Source: a virus. From it: a DNA stretch of 64,000 nucleotides. Positions 26,200 through 34,049 of the stretch are shown piece after piece. The position numbers were made by a program, and so were the translations under genes. How positions within the stretch are numbered: position 1 is the first letter of the stretch; each line of letters opens with the position of its first letter. The stretch covers positions 37,072-101,071 of the IMG/VR virus record IMGVR_UViG_3300035145_004174. One strand, written 5' to 3'. Below the pieces are notes generated by a model. It was not told the origin of the DNA. It made no database searches and was given only the letters and a program-made list of their open reading frames with translations.

Positions 26200-26970
26200 T
26201 CATTCTAGCGATTTAAATTTTGTTTTTGTTGTGCATGTATTGCTAATATATCTATACACATTACTAGTTCTAGTTCCCACAAAACTCACAGATCTCTTTG
26301 CTATTTCGATTTCTGAAAAAAATTGTACAAAAAAATTTCTATCATATTCTTTTTTCTCTTCTATATCAATATCTGTAGAATGTCCGTCTTGTTTTTTTTC
26401 TGTTAAATAATACAGCTTTATTGGCAAATTTTCAAACAATATAAATTGCTTAGCTTCATCGATGACTTTGTAATCATCAGTCATTATAAAAATTGACCCA
26501 AATTTTTTTGAGATTTTCGCCAAATATTGGTCAAATTCATACCTTTTAGACTCTGGTCTGCCCCTCCGTTCTCCCCATTTGTATTTTTTCTCCAACACCT
26601 TGTCCCCTCTTCTTATATGAAAACAACAGAATTCTTCAGGTAAATTCAAAGATGATATTTTGTCTTCCACTTCTTCTAAGAATTTTTTTTTATATTTAAA
26701 AAAATTTGAACATTCGACTTTTGATAAATTCGTGTGTCGTGTTAAACGACAAGGGCCTTTTCTTGTAGAAGAAGCAGCTCGCCTTTTTAGGGATTGAGGA
26801 AAGTCAAATATTTCGTAAATATGTGTTTTTTTAAAATATTGAGAATTTCTTGAGTTAACAAAAAATTTAGATTCAGTATTTGCTATGTCTCTTTGAAAAA
26901 AACTAACCAAGCCATTTAGTTCCGAGCATAACCCTCTTTTACTCATTGTATAATAATAGTTCTTGCTCAT
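26200..26970 (-). CDS. fucosyltransferase-like glycosyltransferase (GT23/GT11 type)
   Basis: 256 residues. EEFCCFHIRRGDKVLEKKY carries the HxRRGDK motif of alpha-1,6-fucosyltransferases and NodZ, KFGSIFIMTDDYKVI is the motif with the paired aspartates, and SVSFVGTRTSNVYRYIS matches the last donor-site block (F.GT..S). The N-terminus (YYYTMSKRGLCSELNGLVSF) fits the family's first glycine-rich strand. It probably adds fucose or a similar deoxy sugar from a GDP-sugar. It belongs to the minus-strand glycan-modification cluster with three sulfotransferases. Confidence 0.8.
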   Translation of the reverse strand: MSKNYYYTMSKRGLCSELNGLVSFFQRDIANTESKFFVNSRNSQYFKKTHIYEIFDFPQSLKRRAASSTRKGPCRLTRHTNLSKVECSNFFKYKKKFLEEVEDKISSLNLPEEFCCFHIRRGDKVLEKKYKWGERRGRPESKRYEFDQYLAKISKKFGSIFIMTDDYKVIDEAKQFILFENLPIKLYYLTEKKQDGHSTDIDIEEKKEYDRNFFVQFFSEIEIAKRSVSFVGTRTSNVYRYISNTCTTKTKFKSLE

Positions 26971-26995
26971 TATGTATCAAAATACTTAATAGTAT

Positions 26996-27193
26996 TTAAT
27001 CCATTTCGTCTCCCTGTTTCCAGCTAGAACACCATCTGTAGCTTTGTACGTTCACCACCTTTTCCTTATCTTCTTCGGATAAATAATTGACCGCAGTTCT
27101 TAAGTTTACCTGTAGTGTATCTATCAATGCATATAGGTCGGCTATTTGCTTTTCTTTCTTATGTATTTCTAATTTTAGTTGTCTTTCGTTCAT
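26996..27193 (-). CDS. small coiled-coil hypothetical protein, 65 aa
   Basis: Starts at ATG 27193 (MNERQLKLEIHKKEKQI). Residues 1-40 form a probable coiled coil and the C-terminus has WCSSWKQGDEMD. The start overlaps the end of the WcbI-like copy 2 gene. No family recognised. Confidence 0.68.
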   Translation of the reverse strand: MNERQLKLEIHKKEKQIADLYALIDTLQVNLRTAVNYLSEEDKEKVVNVQSYRWCSSWKQGDEMD

Positions 27194-27197
27194 TGTT

Positions 27198-27860
27198 TTA
27201 ACCAAATGGAAATCTAATTTTTGAATATTTTTCTACTTCTTCATCCGAGAAGTACTCCCAATCATAAATTCTGCAAATTTCTTTAACCAAATCTAAAAAA
27301 TAAAAAACATTTGGATGGTTGGGTAAATTTGTTCCGTTTATTTTTTTGTTGTTTTTTATCAATTCAGTAGCTCTAAGTAAAACTTTTACCTCAGCCTCCC
27401 TCTTCGCCATCTCTAGAACAAATTTATTGTTTTTCTTATCGTGAAAAAAAGAGCTTATTGAAATCAATTTAGCATCATCTCTAGCTAGAATTTTAACATT
27501 TTGCCAATTTAGAAGTTTAGATGTAGAAGGTCTTATTTTTTGAAATATTACATAATCAGACGCTTGTAAACTCTTTCTTATTTGATCTGATTTAAATATA
27601 TTAAATCTAAAGTCTCCTTTATCTTCTGTAACTAGTCTATGTACATTTGCAGGGTTTGTGTGCAAAAATAAATGTTTTGCAAATTTTTCTTTATTTACTC
27701 TCTTCATGTGTTCTCTGAATTTTTCAGCAACAAGCCAATTACAGACAACTTTCCCATTTTTTGCACCTTCTCTCATTTGAGGTAACCTTCTTATATACCA
27801 AGCTAAAGCTTCACTTTGGCAGTTTCCGATTACAGATATTCTAGCTTTTATTTCCTTCAT
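27198..27860 (-). CDS. WcbI-like polysaccharide-modification protein, copy 2
   Basis: 220 residues opening with RISVIGNCQSEALAWYIRRL. The same block order as copy 1 follows: SDYVIFQKIRPSTSKLLN, LISISSFFHDKKNN and LPNHPNVFYFLDLVKEIC. The two proteins are clear paralogs but diverged, so the duplication is old or they were acquired separately. It is the first gene of the minus-strand glycan cluster. Confidence 0.8.
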   Translation of the reverse strand: MKEIKARISVIGNCQSEALAWYIRRLPQMREGAKNGKVVCNWLVAEKFREHMKRVNKEKFAKHLFLHTNPANVHRLVTEDKGDFRFNIFKSDQIRKSLQASDYVIFQKIRPSTSKLLNWQNVKILARDDAKLISISSFFHDKKNNKFVLEMAKREAEVKVLLRATELIKNNKKINGTNLPNHPNVFYFLDLVKEICRIYDWEYFSDEEVEKYSKIRFPFG

Positions 27861-27934
27861 TTAACTATATAATATTTTTATATTGATTTTTTTTTACAAA
27901 AACTTATGCTTAAGTAAACAAATACATAAAAATC

Positions 27935-28216
27935 ATGGATAATACACATAGCAACGAAAATGGAAGCACGTCCGAATGGAGAAAAAGAGAGCTTGGCGCT
28001 CTTTGGAAAAAAGAAGGAAAATCCCAACAATTCTATTCGGGAATGGTTAAGTTAAACAAAGGTACTGATCAAGAAAAAGAAATTAGACTAGTTATCTTTG
28101 TAAATAAGCATAAATCTAGCGATAGAGCTCCCGATTTAATTATTTACGAAGAAAAAAGCGAACCCGTCGCTAGTGAAAAGTCGCATGACGAAATCCCCGA
28201 CAGCTTCTTGGTTTAG
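27935..28216 (+). CDS. conserved small phage protein, 93 aa
   Basis: The segment RELGALWKKEGKSQQFYSGM with LVIFVNKHKSSDRAPDLIIY matches a widespread phage and plasmid protein pattern (GALWK...G..Y.G then F.NK.K....PD..I), related in outline to DUF736. The likely role is nucleic-acid binding, but this is unproven. An upstream ttgatt/tatgct pair may be a weak promoter. Confidence 0.78.
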   Translation: MDNTHSNENGSTSEWRKRELGALWKKEGKSQQFYSGMVKLNKGTDQEKEIRLVIFVNKHKSSDRAPDLIIYEEKSEPVASEKSHDEIPDSFLV

Positions 28217-28249
28217 ATTTTTTAAAATTTATTTTTTTTTAAAAAAACC

Positions 28250-28278
28250 TTGACATACCTTATTATCTCTGTCATATT
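28250..28278 (+). promoter_or_regulatory. sigma70-type promoter, leaderless (ATG 28285)
   Basis: TTGACA at 28250, 17-base spacer, CATATT at 28273. Six bases separate the -10 box from ATG 28285, so transcription should start at the ATG. Confidence 0.75.
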
Positions 28279-28284
28279 TATGGC

Positions 28285-28548
28285 ATGATTGATAACAAAG
28301 TAACATACAACAAAGACGGCACTCCTAGAAAAAAAGGTAGTGGTAGAAAAGCTGGATCGAACTCGTTTGTAAGAGTAACATTTTCAGAATTAAGCGAATA
28401 CATAGGCAAAAATACTCCGATGTTAGTTAGCCGAGTTTGGCTAGAAAACATAGGGATTAGTATTGAGTCTCCTAAAAAGTCAAAAATAAAATTGACAGAC
28501 GAAGGGGAGTCTGATACAGTTTTGTTTAAAGTTAAAAAATTCGATTAA
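28285..28548 (+). CDS. hypothetical protein, basic N-terminus, 87 aa
   Basis: The first 40 residues are basic and Gly/Ser rich (KDGTPRKKGSGRKAGSNSFV), a pattern like an AT-hook or nucleic-acid-binding tail. A small folded domain follows (VTFSELSEYIGKNTPMLVSR). I chose ATG 28285 over the ATG at 28280 because the latter is out of frame. Transcription probably begins at the ATG. Family unknown. It precedes the RuvB-like gene by 13 bases. Confidence 0.75.
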   Translation: MIDNKVTYNKDGTPRKKGSGRKAGSNSFVRVTFSELSEYIGKNTPMLVSRVWLENIGISIESPKKSKIKLTDEGESDTVLFKVKKFD

Positions 28549-28561
28549 GAAAGAAATTAAT

Positions 28562-29488
28562 ATGAAAGATATATTCTCACATCTAGTTGGACAAAAAAAT
28601 GTAAAGAAGAAGCTTAGCTTTTACTTGAAAGCTTTCAATAAGACAGGGATCAGTCCTTTTTTGGGCTTCTTTGGGGCTAAAGGTTTAGGTAAAACAGAAT
28701 TCGCTAATGCATATGCTAGGAATTTAGAAAATCAAGATGGTTCAAAAAGACCTTTGCTTGAGCTAAATTGTTCTACTATCAAAAATAATGATAGTTTTTT
28801 CGAACAAATCTTTATACCATTAATTTTAGATAATGAAATAACTGTCTTGTTTGACGAAGCTCACGAGTTACCCAATGACTTAACTATGGCTTTGCTTTCT
28901 ATCCTAGACACTAGAACATCTCATGTTAGAGAGTTTACATGGAAAGAGACTCGCTTCCCTTTTAATTTCAAGAAGCAAACTTTTTTGTTCGCAACAACTG
29001 AAAGCGATAAACTTTTTCCGCCACTTAAAGATAGGTTGACTTCTGTTGACTTCGATCCTTATTCCGAGGAAGAGTTGGGTAGAATTTTGTCTCTAGCTAT
29101 TGAATGCCCTGTTCATAAAAGTGTTCTTGCTCAACTAAGTTCTGTTGTGAGAGGAAATGCTAGAAATGCGATGATGAGATCAAAAGATATTAATCTCTAT
29201 ATAGCATCTGAAGAATTGACTCAATTTTCCTTGAGTGATTATCATAATTTTTGTGATATATTAGGCATTTTACCTTTTGGAATAACTTGCACAGAAAGAC
29301 AAATTCTAGAAGTCTTGCAAGATAAGGGTGCTTGTACCCTTGGCATGTTGGCGGCAAAAACAGGCTTAAGTTCTACTTCGTTAAGAGGTGATCATGAAAA
29401 ATATCTCCTAAAGAAAAATTTAATGGAGATAGATGTTAAGAGAAAAATTACTCCTCTTGGTAGGAAAGTTGTAAAATCTTTAAACTAA
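28562..29488 (+). CDS. RuvB-like AAA+ ATPase
   Basis: 308 residues. The N-terminus DIFSHLVGQKNVKKKLSFYL matches the RuvB start, Walker A is FGAKGLGKTEFA, Walker B is TVLFDEAHEL, sensor 1 is FATTESD and the sensor-2 arginine lies in VVRGNARNAM. The C-terminal winged helix GACTLGMLAAKTGLSSTSLR is the DNA-binding domain of RuvB. In bacteria RuvB drives branch migration of Holliday junctions with RuvA. No RuvA is visible. The next gene encodes a PD-(D/E)XK-like nuclease, so the pair could process recombination intermediates or act in DNA packaging. Confidence 0.88.
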   Translation: MKDIFSHLVGQKNVKKKLSFYLKAFNKTGISPFLGFFGAKGLGKTEFANAYARNLENQDGSKRPLLELNCSTIKNNDSFFEQIFIPLILDNEITVLFDEAHELPNDLTMALLSILDTRTSHVREFTWKETRFPFNFKKQTFLFATTESDKLFPPLKDRLTSVDFDPYSEEELGRILSLAIECPVHKSVLAQLSSVVRGNARNAMMRSKDINLYIASEELTQFSLSDYHNFCDILGILPFGITCTERQILEVLQDKGACTLGMLAAKTGLSSTSLRGDHEKYLLKKNLMEIDVKRKITPLGRKVVKSLN

Positions 29489-29489
29489 T

Positions 29490-29999
29490 ATGTTTGTACA
29501 TAAGTTTGATAAGAGAAACGCGGCATCTATTGGTAATAGAGCTGAAAGAATTTTTGTATCTCTTGCTGGAGCAAGGGGTTATAAAATAAAACCGTCATCT
29601 ACTACAGATAATAAAATTAAAAGAGTCGATTTTTATTTAGAAAAAAATTCCCAAATCAAAGGAGTTGATGTAAAATCAAGGAAGAAAATATGCTATTATG
29701 ATAAAGATTATAATGATGATTGGACTTGGGTCGAATTTAAAAACGGAGATGGCTTTAAAGGATGGCTATATGGAGAAGCAAATTATATAGCATTTGAGAA
29801 AAAAGATTATTTTATCGTAGTAGACAGAATCTCCTTGAAAAACTTAAGTGAATCTCTTATTGATAGAAATAAAGAATTTGTGAAAGATTGTTATAATGCC
29901 AAATATAGAATTTACCAAAGAAGAGATCAAGAAGAAATTTCGTTAATAAAAACTTCAGATATTAAAAAAATTAAAAGAAAAGCAATTTGGAAAAAATGA
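29490..29999 (+). CDS. putative PD-(D/E)XK nuclease, Holliday-junction resolvase-like
   Basis: 169 residues. AASIGNRAERIFVSLAGARG holds the first-helix glutamate. The catalytic core looks like TDNKIKRVDFYLEKN followed by KGVDVKSRKKICYYD, which gives a D...(15-20)...DVK pattern with the K. The final third is basic. The fold type is inferred from this spacing. The RuvB-like gene two bases upstream makes a junction-resolving role attractive. A general repair or restriction-type nuclease is the alternative. Confidence 0.7.
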   Translation: MFVHKFDKRNAASIGNRAERIFVSLAGARGYKIKPSSTTDNKIKRVDFYLEKNSQIKGVDVKSRKKICYYDKDYNDDWTWVEFKNGDGFKGWLYGEANYIAFEKKDYFIVVDRISLKNLSESLIDRNKEFVKDCYNAKYRIYQRRDQEEISLIKTSDIKKIKRKAIWKK

Positions 30000-30214
30000 A
30001 TTTTGACGAACAGACAGATGCCTTTAGATTCGACTTAGATGACCTTTGTGATAGGTATTTAGAAGAGTTTGATATTAATATATTTACTCAAGTAGGAGCT
30101 TTAGAAGAAAAAAAACTTGAACTTTCAAGAATAATTGATACTATAGAAGAAAAAAAGATAGAACTTTTAGGTGAAGATATTGAATTCGAAGTAGACGAAG
30201 ACTTTTTTAATTAA
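29996..30214 (+). CDS. acidic helical hypothetical protein, 72 aa
   Basis: ATG 29996 overlaps the stop of the nuclease gene (ATGA). The protein is acidic and helical with a coiled-coil stretch (LEEKKLELSRIIDTIEEKKI) and an acidic end (FEVDEDFFN). It may bind a basic partner or mimic DNA, but there is no recognised family. Confidence 0.72.
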   Translation: MNFDEQTDAFRFDLDDLCDRYLEEFDINIFTQVGALEEKKLELSRIIDTIEEKKIELLGEDIEFEVDEDFFN

Positions 30215-30241
30215 TTTTTTTTAGTAACAAACAAACTAATA

Positions 30242-30889
30242 ATGAAAACAAAAACATATATTACGGCACTTTTGTGCCTGATTTCTAACGTCGTCGTTGC
30301 TGGCACAGGCTCAGCAGGACTAGGATATTCTTCTGATTACTTCAGAAGAGGGGCTTTGCTTTCCGAGCAAGCTATTCAGTCCAACATTGGCTATTCTCAG
30401 TCATTGGCAGGTCTAGATTGGTCTGTTGGAGCATCGACAAATCAACCTGTTTCAGTAGGAGAAGACTCTTACATAATTGAAGGGGGAGCTTCTGCTCAAG
30501 TTGGCGAACTTCTGGGTCTTTATGTTGGTCTTCAGCACTTCGAACAGCGCTCTGGCGATGCTACCCTTGAAGTCAATGCGGTAATCTCTTTAGATACACT
30601 ACTTAGTCCTAGTGTTTCGGTCTTTAGAGATACTGACGATGAGCTATATACCTACGAACTAGGTGTGTCTCATTCGATTAATGTCGATTTTGCTGAATTG
30701 GGATTTTCTGCTCTTTACGGAATTACTGATGTAACAGAGAACAATGAAGAAGATTACTATTCTTTAGGAGTTGTTGCGAGCAAATCTCTTTCTGCTAATA
30801 CTGACCTTCAGTTGGGTTATGATTATGTTGATTCCGACTTGATTGATGATGAATCTATCTTGTCTGCATCAATTTCATTCTCCTTCTAA
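30242..30889 (+). CDS. secreted outer-membrane beta-barrel protein, Gcw_chp-like
   Basis: A clear signal peptide (MKTKTYITALLCLISNVVVA) is followed by a sequence of alternating strands ending in SFSF, with the C-terminal Phe needed for outer-membrane insertion. The start of the mature part (AGLGYSSDYFRRGALLSEQA) matches the TIGR02001/Gcw_chp pattern (SDY..RG....). GC content is higher than in the neighbours, which hints at transfer from a bacterium. A phage-made outer-membrane protein could mask the receptor or alter permeability. Its neighbours are the nuclease operon and a holin-like gene. Confidence 0.8.
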   Translation: MKTKTYITALLCLISNVVVAGTGSAGLGYSSDYFRRGALLSEQAIQSNIGYSQSLAGLDWSVGASTNQPVSVGEDSYIIEGGASAQVGELLGLYVGLQHFEQRSGDATLEVNAVISLDTLLSPSVSVFRDTDDELYTYELGVSHSINVDFAELGFSALYGITDVTENNEEDYYSLGVVASKSLSANTDLQLGYDYVDSDLIDDESILSASISFSF

Positions 30890-30917
30890 TTGAAACATTT
30901 CAAACCATAATAAAAAA

Positions 30918-31175
30918 ATGAGTGAAGTAGTAAATAAAATCAAATGTGCCGTTTGTGGCATCAGCGCCGTACTATTGTCCGTTATCGGGCTTTTAGTACT
31001 CTCCCAAGTTGTTTTCGGAGCAAATGCGGGTATCGACGTAATCGGTAACCTTCAAGCTATCGTAAATGGATTTGTAGGTCCAGGAGCAAGCCTTGCTGGA
31101 GTTATTACTCTTGTCTTAGTTGTTGCCGTTCTTGGTAAACAAACTGAAGGGAATTGCCCTAACAACAAAAAGTAA
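30918..31175 (+). CDS. small two-helix membrane protein, holin-like
   Basis: 85 residues with two hydrophobic helices, about 14-34 (CGISAVLLSVIGLLVLSQVV) and 56-73 (SLAGVITLVLVVAVLG), joined by a Gly-rich loop. A CAVC motif precedes the first helix. The C-terminus is polar (NCPNNKK). Size and topology fit a class II holin, but no endolysin is recognised nearby. The gene ends 26 bases before a strong terminator. Like the barrel gene just upstream it has better codon composition than its neighbours, consistent with high expression. Confidence 0.75.
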   Translation: MSEVVNKIKCAVCGISAVLLSVIGLLVLSQVVFGANAGIDVIGNLQAIVNGFVGPGASLAGVITLVLVVAVLGKQTEGNCPNNKK

Positions 31176-31201
31176 TTATACTTAATTAAGTTATAATTCA
31201 C

Positions 31202-31229
31202 CCCCCCTCGAAAGAGGGGGGTTTTTTTT
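31202..31229 (+). terminator. rho-independent terminator
   Basis: A perfect 8-bp GC-rich stem (CCCCCCTC/GAGGGGGG) with a GAAA tetraloop at 31210-31213, followed by T8. It ends the transcription unit holding the barrel and holin-like genes. Confidence 0.92.
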
Positions 31230-31249
31230 GTATTTTTTATTTTTTGTGT

Positions 31250-31255
31250 TATAAT
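31250..31255 (+). promoter_or_regulatory. possible -10 box for ATG 31262
   Basis: TATAAT lies six bases before ATG 31262, the same spacing as in the leaderless promoters, but the -35 position (31227-31232, TTTGTA) is poor and overlaps the terminator T-run. Confidence 0.4.
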
Positions 31256-31261
31256 CTTATT

Positions 31262-31753
31262 ATGCATTTTACGGATAAATTTTTATTTATAGTGTATTAT
31301 ACATTATACCTTGATAAGCCTAGATTCTATAAAAGTTTTATATGTTCGGTAAACAAATCTGAAGCAAAAAATATTTTCTTAGTAAAGATAAAAAGAGACT
31401 TAAAAAATATAGATGTCAGAAATATTAGATGTATTAAAATGAACAAGTCAAAGTACAAAGGTTCTTCAATATCAGATAAAGAATGGGAGTATTTAAAGAA
31501 AGCCTCGTACCCAAATAAATCTCATAAAATGCAAAGATTCCACAAAGACTCTTGGTTTAAGAAAAAAACTTACAAAAACAGAAACTCAAACGGAACATTC
31601 AAGACAGGCAATGTGCCTTGGAATAAAGATTTTAAAATTTTAATAACTAAAAAAAACTCCAAAGGAAGATTTGTTCAAGCTAGAGATTCTTTAGGTAGGT
31701 TCAAAAAGGGTAATCAACCTATTTTAATTGGATCAAAAAATGAAAAGTCTTAA
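31262..31753 (+). CDS. W..PN-motif protein, copy 3, with homing-endonuclease-type tail
   Basis: 163 residues from ATG 31262. The N-terminal domain resembles those of the proteins at 19074 and 20544: YYTLYLDKPRFYKSFI and the signature DKEWEYLKKASYPNKSH. The C-terminus lacks an HTH and instead has FKTGNVPWNKDFK and KGRFVQARDSLGRFKKGN, which look like the DNA-binding NUMOD3-type repeats of homing endonucleases. No catalytic domain is present. It may be a solitary DNA-binding regulator or a relic. The next gene starts inside its last codons. Confidence 0.75.
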   Translation: MHFTDKFLFIVYYTLYLDKPRFYKSFICSVNKSEAKNIFLVKIKRDLKNIDVRNIRCIKMNKSKYKGSSISDKEWEYLKKASYPNKSHKMQRFHKDSWFKKKTYKNRNSNGTFKTGNVPWNKDFKILITKKNSKGRFVQARDSLGRFKKGNQPILIGSKNEKS

Positions 31754-32108
31754 AAAATATTTAGATAGTAAAAATTATAAAACAATTTTCAATCAATTTC
31801 ACTCTGTTTTTTTAAAGGGTAATTATACCGATGATGAAATTCAATTAGTTGCTATCAAATTTAGCAATTTATTATCTTTGATAAAAGAGTACTCCACAAA
31901 AGAAGAAAAACTTTATGTCAAAAAAAATGAATATGGTTTAATTGAAGTATATGGATCTCTTGATTCAAATAAACCTTTAAAGATTGAATTGAAAATTCCT
32001 GAATATATAGAGAGAATATCTTCCTCAGAAATCGTAAACCAAAGCAATATAGATAATAATATTTTATATTTATATTTAATAAATGAACTTATCGAAAATT
32101 TTGAATGA
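31740..32108 (+). CDS. hypothetical protein, 122 aa
   Basis: ATG 31740 overlaps the stop of the previous gene by 14 bases. The protein is alpha/beta with no signal or membrane segment (KGNYTDDEIQLVAIKFSNLL, YGLIEVYGSLDSNKPLKIEL). No family recognised. Its stop overlaps the start of the glycosyltransferase-like gene by four bases (ATGA). Confidence 0.72.
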   Translation: MKSLKKYLDSKNYKTIFNQFHSVFLKGNYTDDEIQLVAIKFSNLLSLIKEYSTKEEKLYVKKNEYGLIEVYGSLDSNKPLKIELKIPEYIERISSSEIVNQSNIDNNILYLYLINELIENFE

Positions 32109-33259
32109 AAATAGTGCATAATATAAATTTGAACGACAAAAGTTCTATAATTAAAAGAACCGAGTGTTATTTAAACTTACTGTTAAATTTAAAAAATAAA
32201 GGTTGCGATTTAGTTTATAAAGAATTTGATTTAGTAGATAAATCGGAGCTTATAGAGAGCTGTGATGTATTAATTTATAACCCCTTGAATAGAAAGGTTA
32301 CAGTTCGTGATATAAAGCCCCCTCCTAAAGGTTGTCAAATTAAAAAAATAATTTTTCTTTCGGATAATGAGCTGTTCCCCACTGAACGTTTATTTTTTAA
32401 TTTAAATCGGCGTTTGCCTTTACTATATAAATGTAAAAATGTATTTGTTTTAACACAGGACAAACTGCCTAGCGAAAAAGAAGAATGGATAGGTTACATA
32501 AACCGATGCTGGCTCCAAGGTATGGATGTTGCTCTTTTTCCAAAAAAATCATATACTTTAACTCCTGAATCTAATCCTTATTTTCTCTTTAATACTACTT
32601 TTGGAACAACTACCGCAAATAAGTATCACTTTTATTCAAAGTTAAGCTCTAGCAAATTGCTTTCTCATAAAAAAGTCGCTCACTTATGCGGATCAATTTG
32701 GACTGGCAAAAACAAAAGAACTATACGTGACCTTCGGAAACTAAATTTGCAAACAAAAAATTTAAATATTTTTAATAAAAAAATTTTTATAGATAGAGAA
32801 GAAGTTAGCCGAGAGAATATGAATGATTATTTGGTAAAATCAGGAATCGATCCTGATACTGAACCAAATCAATTATATATGATGCTTAATAGCAGATTTA
32901 CATTAACTATTGAAAGCGAATCTGCGAACTATCGTAGGTATACAGAGAAATCTATGAAACCTATTGCCATACGTCAACCCTTTCTTATTCGTGGAAACTA
33001 TAAAGTTCTAGATTTGCTAAAAGAAGACGGATTCAAAACATTCCATCCTTTTATAGATGAATCTTATGATAACATAAGTAATTTTAACGAAAGAGATGAT
33101 TTTATTATTAAAGAAGTCGAACGTTTAATGAGTTTATCTTTAGATGAATGGCAAAATTTACTTGAAAAAATATCACCAATTTTAGATCATAATCATAAGC
33201 ACTTATCAAATATCAAACAATTGTATGAAAATAATTTATTAAAATATATAGAAATATAG
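32105..33259 (+). CDS. phage-type glycosyltransferase, exostosin-like C-terminal block
   Basis: 384 residues. RYTEKSMKPIAIRQPFLIRG followed by LLKEDGFKTFHPFIDESYD is the well-conserved EK..KP...PF....G......GF.TF..F.DE.YD block of many phage glycosyltransferase-like proteins related to exostosin/GT-B enzymes. The N-terminal half is an unremarkable alpha/beta region (CDVLIYNPLNRKVTVRDI). It probably transfers a sugar to DNA, a virion protein or a host glycan. Confidence 0.8.
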   Translation: MKIVHNINLNDKSSIIKRTECYLNLLLNLKNKGCDLVYKEFDLVDKSELIESCDVLIYNPLNRKVTVRDIKPPPKGCQIKKIIFLSDNELFPTERLFFNLNRRLPLLYKCKNVFVLTQDKLPSEKEEWIGYINRCWLQGMDVALFPKKSYTLTPESNPYFLFNTTFGTTTANKYHFYSKLSSSKLLSHKKVAHLCGSIWTGKNKRTIRDLRKLNLQTKNLNIFNKKIFIDREEVSRENMNDYLVKSGIDPDTEPNQLYMMLNSRFTLTIESESANYRRYTEKSMKPIAIRQPFLIRGNYKVLDLLKEDGFKTFHPFIDESYDNISNFNERDDFIIKEVERLMSLSLDEWQNLLEKISPILDHNHKHLSNIKQLYENNLLKYIEI

Positions 33260-33289
33260 TAAAATTGATAGATTATAATGAAAGTTTAA

Positions 33290-33853
33290 ATGAAAAAATA
33301 TCAAAAAAGAAAAGAAGATATAATAAGATTAAGAAAAGAGGGTAAAACTTACTCAGAAATACAAGAAGAAATAGGGTGTTCTAAATCTACAATATCATAC
33401 CATTGCTCAGAAGATGGGAATGAAAAGAAAAGAACTAAACAAAGAAATAAAACAATTAATCATAAATTAAGTAGAAAAATAACTGCATTTAAATCTAGAT
33501 GTACTAGAGAAAATTATCAAACTTTTAGATCAAAAGTTAAAACTTATAAAAGAAGCGGAACGTCAAATTATACCCATTCTGTAGTAAATAATTTAAAAAA
33601 GAATTTTACAACCAAAGATGTTATTAAAAAAATAGGAGAAAATCCAGTATGCTATTTAACTGGAGAAAAAATAGATTTAAATAAACCTCACACATTTCAA
33701 TTTGATCACATAATCCCCACTTCGAAAGGCGGAACAAATGATCTTGAAAACTTGAACATTTGCATTAAGGAAGCTAATTTTGCAAAGGGAGATATGTCTG
33801 TTGACGAGTTAAAATGTCTGTGTGAAAAAATATTAAAACATTTAAGCAAATAA
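33290..33853 (+). CDS. HNH endonuclease with N-terminal HTH
   Basis: 187 residues. An HTH (DIIRLRKEGKTYSEIQEEIG then CSKSTISYHCS) is followed by a basic linker and an HNH core: CYLTGEKIDL, FQFDHIIPTSKGGTNDLEN and LNICIKEANFAKGDMS. The DHIIP and N...N residues of the HNH motif are all there. These are typical free-standing phage homing endonucleases. It interrupts an otherwise overlapping gene row with gaps of about 30 bases on the left and 4 on the right. Confidence 0.88.
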   Translation: MKKYQKRKEDIIRLRKEGKTYSEIQEEIGCSKSTISYHCSEDGNEKKRTKQRNKTINHKLSRKITAFKSRCTRENYQTFRSKVKTYKRSGTSNYTHSVVNNLKKNFTTKDVIKKIGENPVCYLTGEKIDLNKPHTFQFDHIIPTSKGGTNDLENLNICIKEANFAKGDMSVDELKCLCEKILKHLSK

Positions 33854-33857
33854 AAAT

Positions 33858-34049
33858 GTGAAAAAACTTTGGTTGATTTGGGCGAGAACATTAGATCATC
33901 GAGTTGGAAAGACAGATGAAGATCAGCCCGACATACCTATCCTTTCACTAAAAGAGGCTAGATTTAGCTTGATCTTAAGAAGTTTTATAGTCGTTTTAAA
34001 TATGGTGACTTGCATTTTTATTATTTTAAACGTGATTAGACATTGGTAA
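33858..34049 (+). CDS. small membrane protein, 63 aa
   Basis: Starts with GTG 33858 (KKLWLIWARTLDHRVGKTDE). The only nearby ATG (33855) is closed at once by TGA. The C-terminal part is a transmembrane helix (FIVVLNMVTCIFIILNVI). The W-rich N-terminus resembles small proteins found in other marine phages. The stop overlaps the next ATG (TAATG). Confidence 0.72.
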   Translation: MKKLWLIWARTLDHRVGKTDEDQPDIPILSLKEARFSLILRSFIVVLNMVTCIFIILNVIRHW

